Source: Chitinophaga pinensis (lineage in GTDB: Bacteria > Bacteroidota > Bacteroidia > Flavobacteriales_D > Crocinitomicaceae). Taken from it: DNA of 64,000 nucleotides. Location of the stretch: contig CAMDNE010000016.1 in the NCBI GenBank assembly GCA_945902745.1, positions 1-64,000 on the forward strand, in the 5' to 3' direction. The notes below the pieces were generated by a model. The model did no database searches, had not been told where the DNA came from, and worked only from the letters and a program-made list of their open reading frames with translations. A program made the position numbers and the translations under genes. This document shows positions 56,407-64,000 of this stretch, one piece after another (the stretch's first letter is position 1; the number at the start of each line of letters is the position of its first letter).

Positions 56407-57885
56407 ATGCAGGTAAAAAAATTTTTTTTGAAATTGAATATTTTACAAAATTTAAGTAGTCTGAATTTTGCACGTTTTTTTTTGCTGTTAATAGCTTTAT
56501 GTTCTTTTTTAGAATCGTGTTCAGAAAGCATAGAATCAAAAAAATTCGATAGTTTTTTAAAAGAACCTTGTATGATATTAAATTATCAGCAGAATAATAC
56601 TATTGAAGGAGATTATTTCATAATTGACATGATTAGTTTATCTGATTCAATCATCGAATTGAATTTGCCAAAAGATTTTTATTTAAATCAGTTTAATCTA
56701 TCTAGTTGGACTATTGGTTGGGGTAAAGGAACTCCCTATTATGATGCAGGATGTGAAAACATTCGAGAAATTAAAATTATTTCAGAAAACAAAATTACTC
56801 TTGGACAACTACTTCGAGGAAATGGATTCCCTAAAGAAGGTCAAAGAGTAGTTTTTTGGAATAGAAATCCTTCAGGATTTACAAACGAAATAAAAACACC
56901 AGTTATAAACCCTAACATTTGGCATGATTTTGTCGGTGAAAGCATATCATTTGGTTCCGTAGTTTATGATTCACTAATTAAGAAGTGGGTTATGGTTGTT
57001 ACAGAATGTGACTCGCCTAAAATGCAAATTTATGCTGCAATTTCTGATGATTTAATTCACTGGAAAGCTGCAAATAATGGTAAAGCAATTTTAACCCCAA
57101 ATGATTTTAAGTTTTGCACTTGGACAGGAAAGAATCAAAATAATTCGAATTTTCAAACGCCTTTTGTTACTGACATTTTATATCATAACCACCAATGGTT
57201 TCTTTTTATGAATGGATATGATAAAAACGGTAAAAAACATGTAGGTTTAGCAGTGTCAAAACAATCGGTATTAGGGCCATATAATATCGTAACAACACCT
57301 GTTCTTTCGCCAGGTCAAAAGGGTAGGTGGGATGAAAATAGTTGCTTTTATGCTAAAGTAGCAAAATATAGAAATGGATTTGTAATGTTTTATGATGGAA
57401 GAAATGAGGCGGGATATGAGTGTGTAGGAATGGCAACATCAGCAGATTTAGTTCATTGGAAGAAAAATAAAATGAATCCGGTAATTGATCAACATTTAGG
57501 CTGGAGGAGTAATGAAAAAACTTCAGAACCAAATTACATTGAAATTAAAAAAGATACGATAATATTAATGGTTGCAGGGAGAAAACAATTCAATTTAAGA
57601 TCATGGAATATTTTTGAAACAAGCAACCTTAATATGGATAAATCAGGGAATGTTGATGATGCCCAGCTTGGTATATTCCTTTCAACTAATGGCGGAAAGA
57701 CTTTTTCCCCACATAAGTACAATCCGGTTTTTATCAATGACTATTCAAATCTTTATGAAAATGAGCATATGGGAGGAAATTTTGTGTTAATTAATAATCA
57801 AAATATGCAATTTATTTTTTATCAAGCAAAATCTTCATATCAGAAATTAAAATATAACATTATGTTAAGACAAAAGAAGAAGTAA
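56407..57885 (+). CDS. GH43/GH32-like five-bladed propeller lipoprotein
   Basis: This 492-residue protein has a lipobox near LESC (Cys38). From about residue 170 it reads like a glycoside-hydrolase-family-43/32-type propeller: ESISFGSVVYDSLIKKWVMV, AAISDDLIHWKAA, WDENSCFYAKVAKYRNGFVM, MFYDGRNEAGYECVGM and ATSADLVHWKK. The catalytic acids cannot be placed with certainty. It should face the periplasm or outside, acting on a glycan. It is 7 bp after the tricorn-like gene and 1 bp before the CopD-like gene. Confidence 0.75.
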   Translation: MQVKKFFLKLNILQNLSSLNFARFFLLLIALCSFLESCSESIESKKFDSFLKEPCMILNYQQNNTIEGDYFIIDMISLSDSIIELNLPKDFYLNQFNLSSWTIGWGKGTPYYDAGCENIREIKIISENKITLGQLLRGNGFPKEGQRVVFWNRNPSGFTNEIKTPVINPNIWHDFVGESISFGSVVYDSLIKKWVMVVTECDSPKMQIYAAISDDLIHWKAANNGKAILTPNDFKFCTWTGKNQNNSNFQTPFVTDILYHNHQWFLFMNGYDKNGKKHVGLAVSKQSVLGPYNIVTTPVLSPGQKGRWDENSCFYAKVAKYRNGFVMFYDGRNEAGYECVGMATSADLVHWKKNKMNPVIDQHLGWRSNEKTSEPNYIEIKKDTIILMVAGRKQFNLRSWNIFETSNLNMDKSGNVDDAQLGIFLSTNGGKTFSPHKYNPVFINDYSNLYENEHMGGNFVLINNQNMQFIFYQAKSSYQKLKYNIMLRQKKK

Positions 57886-57886
57886 A

Positions 57887-58363
57887 ATGAGTATTTGGTA
57901 TATCATATCAGTATACCTGCACATAATTGCAGCTGCATTTTGGATTGGGGGAATGTTATTTCTGCCATTAGTGTTGTTGCCTAACATCAAGAATCACCCG
58001 GACAGAATTCTTCTTTTATATAAAACGGGAATGAAATTTCGTTTTTATGGTTGGATAGTAATTGTTTTGTTGCTCTTAACTGGAATCGGGAATTTGTATT
58101 TCAAAGGAATCCCTTTGGAATTAAGCTTTTTCACCAACAATGATTATGGAAAAACGGTCAGTTATAAAGTAATTTTATTTGTGATTATGCTTTTAATCAG
58201 TGGTGTTCATGACTTTTATATCGGCAATAAAGCATTAGAAGATTTGCAACAAAACCAAAACCCTAAATTTAAAATGATTGCTCGTTGGACAGGTAGATTG
58301 AATCTTTTACTAGCTTTAATAATAGCTTTTCTAGGGGTGTCTTTATCCCGAGGATGGGTGTGA
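57887..58363 (+). CDS. CopD-like membrane protein
   Basis: This 158-residue protein has four hydrophobic helices. The N-terminal VYLHIIAAAFWIGGMLFLPLV and the FRFYGWIVIVLLLLTGIGN segments match the copper-resistance CopD domain, which has a HemJ-like appearance. Copper or haem handling at the inner membrane is inferred. The stop lies directly against the convergent gatC stop (58363/58364), with no spacer. Confidence 0.8.
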   Translation: MSIWYIISVYLHIIAAAFWIGGMLFLPLVLLPNIKNHPDRILLLYKTGMKFRFYGWIVIVLLLLTGIGNLYFKGIPLELSFFTNNDYGKTVSYKVILFVIMLLISGVHDFYIGNKALEDLQQNQNPKFKMIARWTGRLNLLLALIIAFLGVSLSRGWV

Positions 58364-58654
58364 TTACTTATCCAAAACCTTTGGAATTCTAAAATAGTCG
58401 GAATCTTTTTTAGGAGCGTTTTTTAACCCTTCATCCTGGGTGATAGAATCAACGGCAACGTCTTCGCGCAGGTTATTATAACCTTCTGTCATGAAAATTA
58501 ATGGTTCAACATTGTCCGTATTCACTTCACTCAATTTATCCATGAAGGAAATGATGTTTTCCATGTCTTGAATGATAGCTTGCTTTTTATCTCCTTCAAA
58601 TTCAAGTCGCGCTAAATGTGCAATATGGTCAACAATTTCTTCTGTAATTTTCAT
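58364..58654 (-). CDS. gatC: Asp-tRNA(Asn)/Glu-tRNA(Gln) amidotransferase subunit C
   Basis: This 96-residue protein is of usual size and starts ITEEIVDHIAHLARLEFEG, with the helical IISFMDKLSEVNTDNVEPL and a C-terminal DYFRIPKVLDK segment. GatC clamps GatA and GatB together. It is 16.5 kb from gatA, so the complex is encoded in scattered genes, and gatB is outside the window. It ends exactly at the convergent CopD-like gene. Confidence 0.93.
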   Translation of the reverse strand: MKITEEIVDHIAHLARLEFEGDKKQAIIQDMENIISFMDKLSEVNTDNVEPLIFMTEGYNNLREDVAVDSITQDEGLKNAPKKDSDYFRIPKVLDK

Positions 58655-58706
58655 GGTGTAAAAATAGTAAAATGATTTAATCCTATTTCGTTACTTTCCC
58701 CAAAAA

Positions 58707-58817
58707 AACTCCAGAGGAGTTAAATGTTTGCAACGACGGATGAAATCCGTCGTGGAGAAAAGTCGAAATTCAGTTTTGGCGTGTGTTTTTGATTAAAAAC
58801 CATGACAAAACTAATCT
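58707..58817. repeat. Intergenic repeat element, copy 2
   Basis: The element begins AACTCCAGAGGAGTT, includes CGACGGATGAAATCCGTCG, and ends with TTAAAAACCATGACAAAAC followed by TAATCT. It lies between gatC and plsC in the same orientation as the other copies. Copies 1 and 2 are clearly alike across the whole length. Confidence 0.8.
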
Positions 58818-58865
58818 AAAGAAATTAACGAAGATTTAATGATTCTAAAAGCTATTATTGTATCC

Positions 58866-59633
58866 TTATTTATTGTGAATCAAACCGGGATTTTCCTTCA
58901 CCAGCGATTCATTGATCTTATGAAAACAAACATTCAACAATTCTAATTCAGTCATTTCAGCAATTGCTTCAGCAGTGATTGCTTCATGAATAAAAACCTT
59001 TGACACACCGGGTCTTGCAGGGCCTAATATTTCTGTTGGGTCAGAAAATAATGTATAATGATTCGTAAAAGTTATCGGAATGATAGGAACATCTAATGCT
59101 TTTGCCAATTTGAAAGCTCCTTTTTTAAAAGGAATCATTGCCGGACTTCCTTCATCTGGAATTCCTCCTTCAGGAAAAATAACGAGCGACCAACCTTCTT
59201 TGACTGCTTTTTTTGCTAACGTGAAAGATGTTGCAGCCTTACTTCTATCTTTTCTGTAAACGGGAATGTTCAACCCTTTGAAATAAGTGCGAATAATTGG
59301 GTAACTCAAAATTTCCCCTTTTCCAAGAAACAAAAAGGGATGTTTCGGAAGTATCGAATACATAAAAAAGATATCCAGGTAAGAAGAATGGTTTGCAACA
59401 ACAATATATGGCCCTTCAGGAATTGGAGAATCAAGAACTTTTTTAACACGGTAGAAACAAAAAACGCGCATCATCCAACTCCAAAACACAAACAAACGAA
59501 AACTGATTTTTTTCCATTTTTTATTGGATAACAAGACCCAAAAAAAAGGATAAAGTGCAACTGCGAAAATCACAAAGATTACCGCAACATAACATTTCCA
59601 AAGTAAGGAGAAAAGTCCTTTGAGTGTGTTCAT
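58866..59633 (-). CDS. plsC: 1-acyl-sn-glycerol-3-phosphate acyltransferase
   Basis: This 255-residue protein has an N-terminal membrane segment (about 15-38) and the HX4D motif at His82-Asp87 (NHSSYLDIFF), then GLNIPVYRKDRSKA, FPEGGIPDEG and FKKGAFKLA. It makes phosphatidic acid from lyso-PA in phospholipid synthesis. It is divergent from trpS with a 91-bp gap. A TAnnTTTG-type box (59639-59646, minus) ends 6 bp from the ATG, so the transcript may be leaderless. Confidence 0.9.
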   Translation of the reverse strand: MNTLKGLFSLLWKCYVAVIFVIFAVALYPFFWVLLSNKKWKKISFRLFVFWSWMMRVFCFYRVKKVLDSPIPEGPYIVVANHSSYLDIFFMYSILPKHPFLFLGKGEILSYPIIRTYFKGLNIPVYRKDRSKAATSFTLAKKAVKEGWSLVIFPEGGIPDEGSPAMIPFKKGAFKLAKALDVPIIPITFTNHYTLFSDPTEILGPARPGVSKVFIHEAITAEAIAEMTELELLNVCFHKINESLVKENPGLIHNK

Positions 59634-59724
59634 TTCCTCAAAAATACTCTTTTCAAAGACTTGAAATGCGCTACGTCTATGTTTTCAATGAAAATAACTA
59701 AATTCGCCTAAATAAAAAAAGAGT

Positions 59725-60693
59725 ATGGCTCGAATTCTTACAGGAGTGCAAAGCACAGGAACACCGCACTTAGGAAATTTGTTAGGCGCGATAATTCCTG
59801 CAATTGAAATGGCAAACAAACCTGAAAACGATTCGTTTTTGTTTATTGCTGATATGCATTCATTGACACAAATAAAAGACGGAAATGTTTTGCGTGAAAA
59901 CACCTATAGTACTGCTGCAACATGGCTTTCTTTTGGGTTGGATACTGAAAGAGTTATTTTTTATCGTCAATCAGATGTTCCTCAAACAGCTGAATTATCA
60001 TGGTATTTGAGCTGTTTTTTTCCATTTCAACGGTTGACTTTAGCCCATTCGTTCAAAGATAAAGCAGATCGCTTAGAAGATGTTAATGCGGGATTGTTTA
60101 CCTACCCAATGTTAATGGCGGCAGATATTTTGTTGTATGACGCTGAATTTGTTCCAGTAGGAAAAGATCAGTTGCAACATATTGAAATTACAAGAGATGT
60201 TGCTTCACGTTTCAATTTTGAAATGGGCGAAACATTTGTTTTACCAGAAGCTAAAATTGAAAAAGACAACATGTATGTTCTTGGAACGGATGGACACAAA
60301 ATGAGTAAATCACGCAATAATTTCATCAATATATTCCTGCCAGACAAAGAATTAAAAAAACAGGTCATGTCAATATTGAGTGATAGTAAAGGATTGGAAG
60401 AACCGAAAGACCCTGAAACGTGCCATATATTTGCGATATACCAATTATTAGCAAATGCTGATCAAGTTAGTGAGATGAGAAAAAATTATATCGCTGGTGG
60501 TTATGGATATGGACATGCAAAAACGGCTTTATTTGAATTAATTCTGACCAAATATGCTACTCAAAGAGAAAAATACAATTATTTAATGGCAAACAAAACG
60601 GAAATTGATGTGGCTCTGAAAATAGGCTCTGAAAAAGCGAGAAATGTTGCGCAAAATGTGATAAATCGTGTCAGAGGTAAAGTAGGCTATTAA
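59725..60693 (+). CDS. trpS: Tryptophan-tRNA ligase
   Basis: This 322-residue class I synthetase has the HIGH-like signature PHLGN at 14-18 (GVQSTGTPHLGNLLGAI) and KMSKS at 192-196 (GTDGHKMSKSRNNF). It charges tRNA(Trp) in the cytoplasm. It is of usual length and is followed by the promoter of the substrate-binding gene within 12 bp, so it is a single gene with its own divergent promoter. Confidence 0.97.
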   Translation: MARILTGVQSTGTPHLGNLLGAIIPAIEMANKPENDSFLFIADMHSLTQIKDGNVLRENTYSTAATWLSFGLDTERVIFYRQSDVPQTAELSWYLSCFFPFQRLTLAHSFKDKADRLEDVNAGLFTYPMLMAADILLYDAEFVPVGKDQLQHIEITRDVASRFNFEMGETFVLPEAKIEKDNMYVLGTDGHKMSKSRNNFINIFLPDKELKKQVMSILSDSKGLEEPKDPETCHIFAIYQLLANADQVSEMRKNYIAGGYGYGHAKTALFELILTKYATQREKYNYLMANKTEIDVALKIGSEKARNVAQNVINRVRGKVGY

Positions 60694-60727
60694 TTTGATA
60701 GAATTTGAATACATTTTTTTATATTTG
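60694..60727 (+). promoter_or_regulatory. Promoter of the ABC substrate-binding gene
   Basis: TTTG at 60694-60697 and TATATTTG at 60720-60727 match the Bacteroidota -33/-7 boxes with a 22-bp spacer. It shows that the upstream TTG at 60705 lies before the transcript start, so the ATG at 60753 is the right start. Confidence 0.65.
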
Positions 60728-60752
60728 TTGTTATTACAAAACCAATAAAACC

Positions 60753-62462
60753 ATGCGACATCTTTTTATCCCAGTTATTTCAGCGTTAATAGTATTAATT
60801 TCTTCTTGTGGTTCTGGAGATGAACCTCAATTGAATGCTGTGGGTGGTAAATTATATGGTGGAGAATTTAAATTCATGTCCTCTGAAAAAGTAAATAACT
60901 TATATCCTTTAGCAACTTCAGACATTTATACTTCCCGTTTCAATTCTCAAATTTATGAGCCGCTTTTAAAATTGGATATTGAAACAATGAAGGTTGTGCC
61001 TGCACTTGCTGAATCGTATACTATTTCTGCTGATGCAAAAACGTTTACATTCAAAATTAGAAAAGGAGTAAAATTTCAGGATGATAAATGTTTTGGAGGT
61101 GAAGGACGAGAATTAACTGCAGAGGATGTTAAGTATACGCTAGATTTAGCTTGTTCTGGTTTAAAAGGCAATAAAATGAGTTATCTTTTAGTGAGCCGGA
61201 TCAAAGGGGCAAAGGATTATTATAAAAATTCAAAAACGGCTTTACCTAAAACAGGCGTTTCTGGAATCAAGGTAGTTGATGCTGCAACGGTTGAAATAAC
61301 GCTAACTCAAGCCTTTCCTGGATTTGATAAAATTTTAACACATACAAATCTAGGCATTTATCCTCACGAAGCATACGAAATGTATGGTGCTGAAATGTCA
61401 AAACACCCTGTTGGCACAGGTCCATTTATGCTAGAATCAATGGACGATAAAGGAGTTACTTTAAAAAGAAATCCTAATTATTGGAGAAAAGATGAGTTTG
61501 GAAATCAATTGCCTTTCTTAAGCAAAGTCATTATGACGTATGTAAAGGATAAGAAAAGTGAATTGTTAGCATTCAGAAATAAAGAAGTTGATATCGTTCT
61601 AGAAATTCCTGTTGATGATGTTGAGAATGTTCTTGGTTCTCTTCAAGATGCTCAAGCTGGAAAAAATGTTAAGCACAAAGTTGAATCAAAATCAAGTATG
61701 AGCATGAATTACATAGCTTTTGCTTGTGAAAGTGCCGAATTTAAAAATCCTGCTGTAAGAGAAGCATTTAACCTAGCAATAAATAGAAGCGAAATAGTTG
61801 ATAAGTACCTTTTAGGTGAAGGTTGGCCTGCTGAAAACGGTTTTGTTCCATTGATGGATAATTTCCCTAATGATAAGGTTAAAGGTCATAAACAAAATGT
61901 TGCACAAGCACAGGCCTTAATGGCAGCAGCTGGTTATGCTCAAGGTAAAGGTTTTCCCGCAATTGATTTCTATGTAAACGCTATTGAAGGTTCAGCTCCT
62001 CATAAAATGTGCGTTGGAGTTGCTGCTCAAATAAAACAAAATTTAAACATTGATTTAAACATTGTTTTATGTTCGATTTCAGAACGTGAAAAAGCAATCG
62101 CTTCTGGAAAAGCTAAAATTTGGAGATCAGGTTGGATTGCCGATTATCCTGATGCAGAAAATTTCCTAAGCTTATTTTATAGTGGTAACATCACAGAAAA
62201 CTCTTCTGAAGTGAATGCGTTTAAATTCCGTAGTGCAGCGTTTGATGCACTTTTCGAAAAAGCAATGATGGAAAAAGACGAAGTAAAAAGAAATAATCTT
62301 TTTGTTAAGTGCGATCAAATGATTATTGATGAAGCGGCTGTTATGCCTATCATGACAGATGACTTTATGATTATGGTGAACGCTAGAGTCAGAGATTTCA
62401 AAACGAATTCAATGGAAAACTTGGATTTTTCAACGATGTTTATCAAAGAACCAAGAAATTAA
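60753..62462 (+). CDS. Peptide/dipeptide-type ABC transporter substrate-binding lipoprotein
   Basis: The start is the ATG at 60753 (569 aa): MRHLFIPVISALIVLISSCG gives a lipobox with Cys19, while the upstream TTG at 60705 lies inside the promoter. The SBP_bac_5 fold is recognised by YEPLLKLDIETMKVVPALAE, FKIRKGVKFQDD, ELTAEDVKYTL, MDDKGVTLKRNPNYWRKD and EAFNLAINRSEIVDKY. It captures peptides or similar solutes for import; no permease or ATPase gene is in the window. Its end overlaps the convergent recO by 4 nt. Confidence 0.9.
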   Translation: MRHLFIPVISALIVLISSCGSGDEPQLNAVGGKLYGGEFKFMSSEKVNNLYPLATSDIYTSRFNSQIYEPLLKLDIETMKVVPALAESYTISADAKTFTFKIRKGVKFQDDKCFGGEGRELTAEDVKYTLDLACSGLKGNKMSYLLVSRIKGAKDYYKNSKTALPKTGVSGIKVVDAATVEITLTQAFPGFDKILTHTNLGIYPHEAYEMYGAEMSKHPVGTGPFMLESMDDKGVTLKRNPNYWRKDEFGNQLPFLSKVIMTYVKDKKSELLAFRNKEVDIVLEIPVDDVENVLGSLQDAQAGKNVKHKVESKSSMSMNYIAFACESAEFKNPAVREAFNLAINRSEIVDKYLLGEGWPAENGFVPLMDNFPNDKVKGHKQNVAQAQALMAAAGYAQGKGFPAIDFYVNAIEGSAPHKMCVGVAAQIKQNLNIDLNIVLCSISEREKAIASGKAKIWRSGWIADYPDAENFLSLFYSGNITENSSEVNAFKFRSAAFDALFEKAMMEKDEVKRNNLFVKCDQMIIDEAAVMPIMTDDFMIMVNARVRDFKTNSMENLDFSTMFIKEPRN

Positions 62463-63154
62463 GAATATAAAATTTCCTTAATTACATCCAACGATTTTTG
62501 GACATTAAAGTTTGGTACGTGCAGTTTATAATAGTGAATCATTATATCAAACACCTCTGATTTTAATTCTTTCGTAGGATTAGAAAATGGTTCTTTTCTT
62601 AAGATTGATTGAATCAGGATTACTGGTGGCCCATCTGCAACTAATTCTCCGGTCCTGTCATAATCAGAAAAATCACCATCTTGCAAATGAAAATAGCGTT
62701 TATTTGTTTTTTGTATATGTGGGTCAATTCCCATGTGTAGCGAAAAGTCGAGTAGAAATTGAACTGCAAATAGCGACAAATCTGTGGCCCTATTTAAAGT
62801 GACAATGGTTTTTTCTAGAAACTTAAAAAGAGAAACATCGCGCTGATCTGTTTGTAAACATTGTTTCAATACATCTACCATAAAAAATGCAATTGTTGCT
62901 TTTACAGGGTTCATTGGGATGTCTTGGAGAGCAAGATGAGGTTTAGCTTCCGTAAGTTTCCCTAATTCACTATCTGGACGTCGATAATAAATAATTTCAC
63001 AAATTGATAATGGAAATAATGCCGTTCCTTTTTTCTTCCCTCCTTGAAAAATAAATTTTTGAATCCCATTTTGAAGGGTATAGAAGGTAACGATTAAACT
63101 ACTTTCAGAATAATTGATTCGATGGATAAAGATTGCTGTATCGGATTGTTTCAC
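62459..63154 (-). CDS. recO: DNA repair protein RecO
   Basis: This 231-residue protein has an N-terminal OB-fold (DTAIFIHRINYSESSLIVTF; FIFQGGKKKGTALFPLSICE) and a helical C-terminal part (KATIAFFMVDVLKQCLQ). RecO loads RecA onto SSB-coated DNA with RecR. It is 10 bp downstream of the PorZ-like gene, in the same direction, and convergently overlaps the substrate-binding gene by 4 nt. Confidence 0.9.
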   Translation of the reverse strand: MKQSDTAIFIHRINYSESSLIVTFYTLQNGIQKFIFQGGKKKGTALFPLSICEIIYYRRPDSELGKLTEAKPHLALQDIPMNPVKATIAFFMVDVLKQCLQTDQRDVSLFKFLEKTIVTLNRATDLSLFAVQFLLDFSLHMGIDPHIQKTNKRYFHLQDGDFSDYDRTGELVADGPPVILIQSILRKEPFSNPTKELKSEVFDIMIHYYKLHVPNFNVQKSLDVIKEILYS

Positions 63155-63164
63155 AAGATTAATT

Positions 63165-64000
63165 CTAATGAACTACCATAACCTTTCCAACCTTGCGTCC
63201 TTTTCCTTCATTGGCTGCAGTCCATATAAGATAAACACCTGTGGTTACTTTTTCTCCAGTTATTGTTTTCCCATTCCAAGTGGCAGTCCCGCCATTTGAA
63301 GTAGTTTGATACACCAAATTACCTGCAACATCGGTAATTTTTACATCTGAATTATACCGTATTCCTTGTATTGTTATCGGACCTTCAAAATCTGGTCGAG
63401 CAGGATTTGGGAAAACAGTTACATTATCATAGGTTGGATCTTCATACGTTGCATCCGTTCGATATGAAATAAGCCCTTTATCCGTAATAATAAATAATTC
63501 TCCAGTCGATTGGTCTAAGGTTAAATCAATAATGTTATTAGAAATTAAAGGGGAATTCTCTGTTGTATGTTGTTGAATTACTTCTAACCCATCTGCAGAT
63601 AAAAGGATGATTCCAGAATTTGCAGTTGCAAACCATTTTCTATTAGCTCCATCAACAACAATGTCTGTAATATTTGTATTTCCTAAAACATATTCTATAT
63701 TCCCTTCATATTCAACTTTTATACGTTGGGCATTGTAATTTCCTGCACTAGCATCAAAAGATGAAGCAGAATTATATAATACTGCAAAACCATTATCTGT
63801 ACCTATCCAAATTTCATTATCAAAATCAACAGCAATAGCATTCACCGTATTTGAAGGTAAAGCACCTGTAACTTCACCATTGTTTAAATTTATTTGTTTA
63901 TCATCACTAATATCTGAAAATGTTTTATTTGGATTATACCCGAATAAACCAGACCCATCGATACTGAACCACGAATTCCCATTATAATCAACCGTTAATT
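63165..64000 (-). CDS. porZ: PorZ-like T9SS component, propeller protein (5' part missing)
   Basis: The open frame runs from the stop at 63165 to the right edge; about 278 C-terminal residues are visible. They hold Reg_prop-type propeller units (NAIAVDFDNEIWIGTDNGFA; DIVVDGANRKWFATANSGI; DLTLDQSTGELFIITDKGLI) and a C-terminal domain (VFPNPARPDFEGPITIQGI ... YLIWTAANEGKGRKVG) that resembles the PorZ end. PorZ is a surface component of the type IX secretion system that presents A-LPS. Its position beside recO supports this, but the N-terminus is off the window. A generic T9SS-secreted propeller protein is the alternative. Confidence 0.72.
   Translation of the reverse strand, partial: LTVDYNGNSWFSIDGSGLFGYNPNKTFSDISDDKQINLNNGEVTGALPSNTVNAIAVDFDNEIWIGTDNGFAVLYNSASSFDASAGNYNAQRIKVEYEGNIEYVLGNTNITDIVVDGANRKWFATANSGIILLSADGLEVIQQHTTENSPLISNNIIDLTLDQSTGELFIITDKGLISYRTDATYEDPTYDNVTVFPNPARPDFEGPITIQGIRYNSDVKITDVAGNLVYQTTSNGGTATWNGKTITGEKVTTGVYLIWTAANEGKGRKVGKVMVVH

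Noticed and set aside
60705-60752. Upstream TTG start of the substrate-binding protein
   Set aside because: It lies within the promoter, and the lipoprotein signal starts at ATG 60753.
1-64000. tRNA or rRNA genes, prophage, restriction-modification or toxin-antitoxin systems
   Set aside because: None was recognised in the gaps or among the coding genes; the DUF4143 ATPase alone does not support a defence call.

Overview
The window is chromosomal DNA from a low-G+C Gram-negative member of the Bacteroidota, most likely Flavobacteriales and possibly close to Fluviicola/Crocinitomicaceae (the genus is an inference from gene content). Supporting signs are CHU_C (gliding-motility-type) C-termini on secreted giants, SprB repeats, a type A sorting domain, a PorZ-like type IX secretion (T9SS) component, TAnnTTTG promoters, a SusC/FecA-style TonB receptor, a class Ia ribonucleotide reductase of eukaryote-like sequence, and GatA/GatC. 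No rRNA, tRNA, CRISPR array, insertion sequence or prophage was recognised.

Region by region. 1-4261: two tandem paralogous T9SS surface proteins on the minus strand; the first runs off the left edge. 4826-10140: an unknown multi-pass membrane protein with an odd Cys-rich tail, an acyltransferase 3, a YdcF-like lipoprotein and a FabH. 10275-16268: an unknown 518-residue protein, then a tight FadL / GDSL-like lipoprotein / secreted alpha-beta hydrolase / TspO cluster that looks like an operon for lipid or hydrophobic-compound handling; the GDSL-like member has lost its catalytic residues. 16581-26852: a 3,423-residue surface protein with 33 SprB-type repeats in three blocks. 27004-29412: bacilliredoxin, and a ComF/FAD-oxidoreductase pair. 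29852-33233: nrdB-nrdA with a long, structured leader and a 40-bp palindromic terminator. 33428-35316: a DUF4143 ATPase and a DUF3109 protein. 35473-40062: rimP-nusA-infB with a promoter and a terminator-like leader hairpin. 40194-45924: tatA-gatA-mltD-like-GT2-GT9-UbiA-like run. 46027-48591: radA and an M42 peptidase. 48717-53034: a FecA-like TonB receptor, a Rieske gene remnant and an MFS transporter bracketed by two copies of an intergenic repeat. 53154-62462: tricorn-like protease, GH43-like lipoprotein, CopD-like protein, gatC, plsC, trpS and a peptide/dipeptide-type ABC substrate-binding lipoprotein. 62459-64000: recO and the 3' part of a porZ-like gene that runs off the right edge.

How it fits together: the window mixes core information-processing genes with T9SS cargo. 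The secreted giants, the sorting-domain hydrolase and the PorZ-like protein belong to one export route. Several intergenic regions carry short mobile-looking palindromic elements: three copies of a roughly 110-bp element, three purine/pyrimidine hairpins, and one REP-like sequence inside a protease gene. They are the main unexplained structure. I found no convincing new defence or mobile system.
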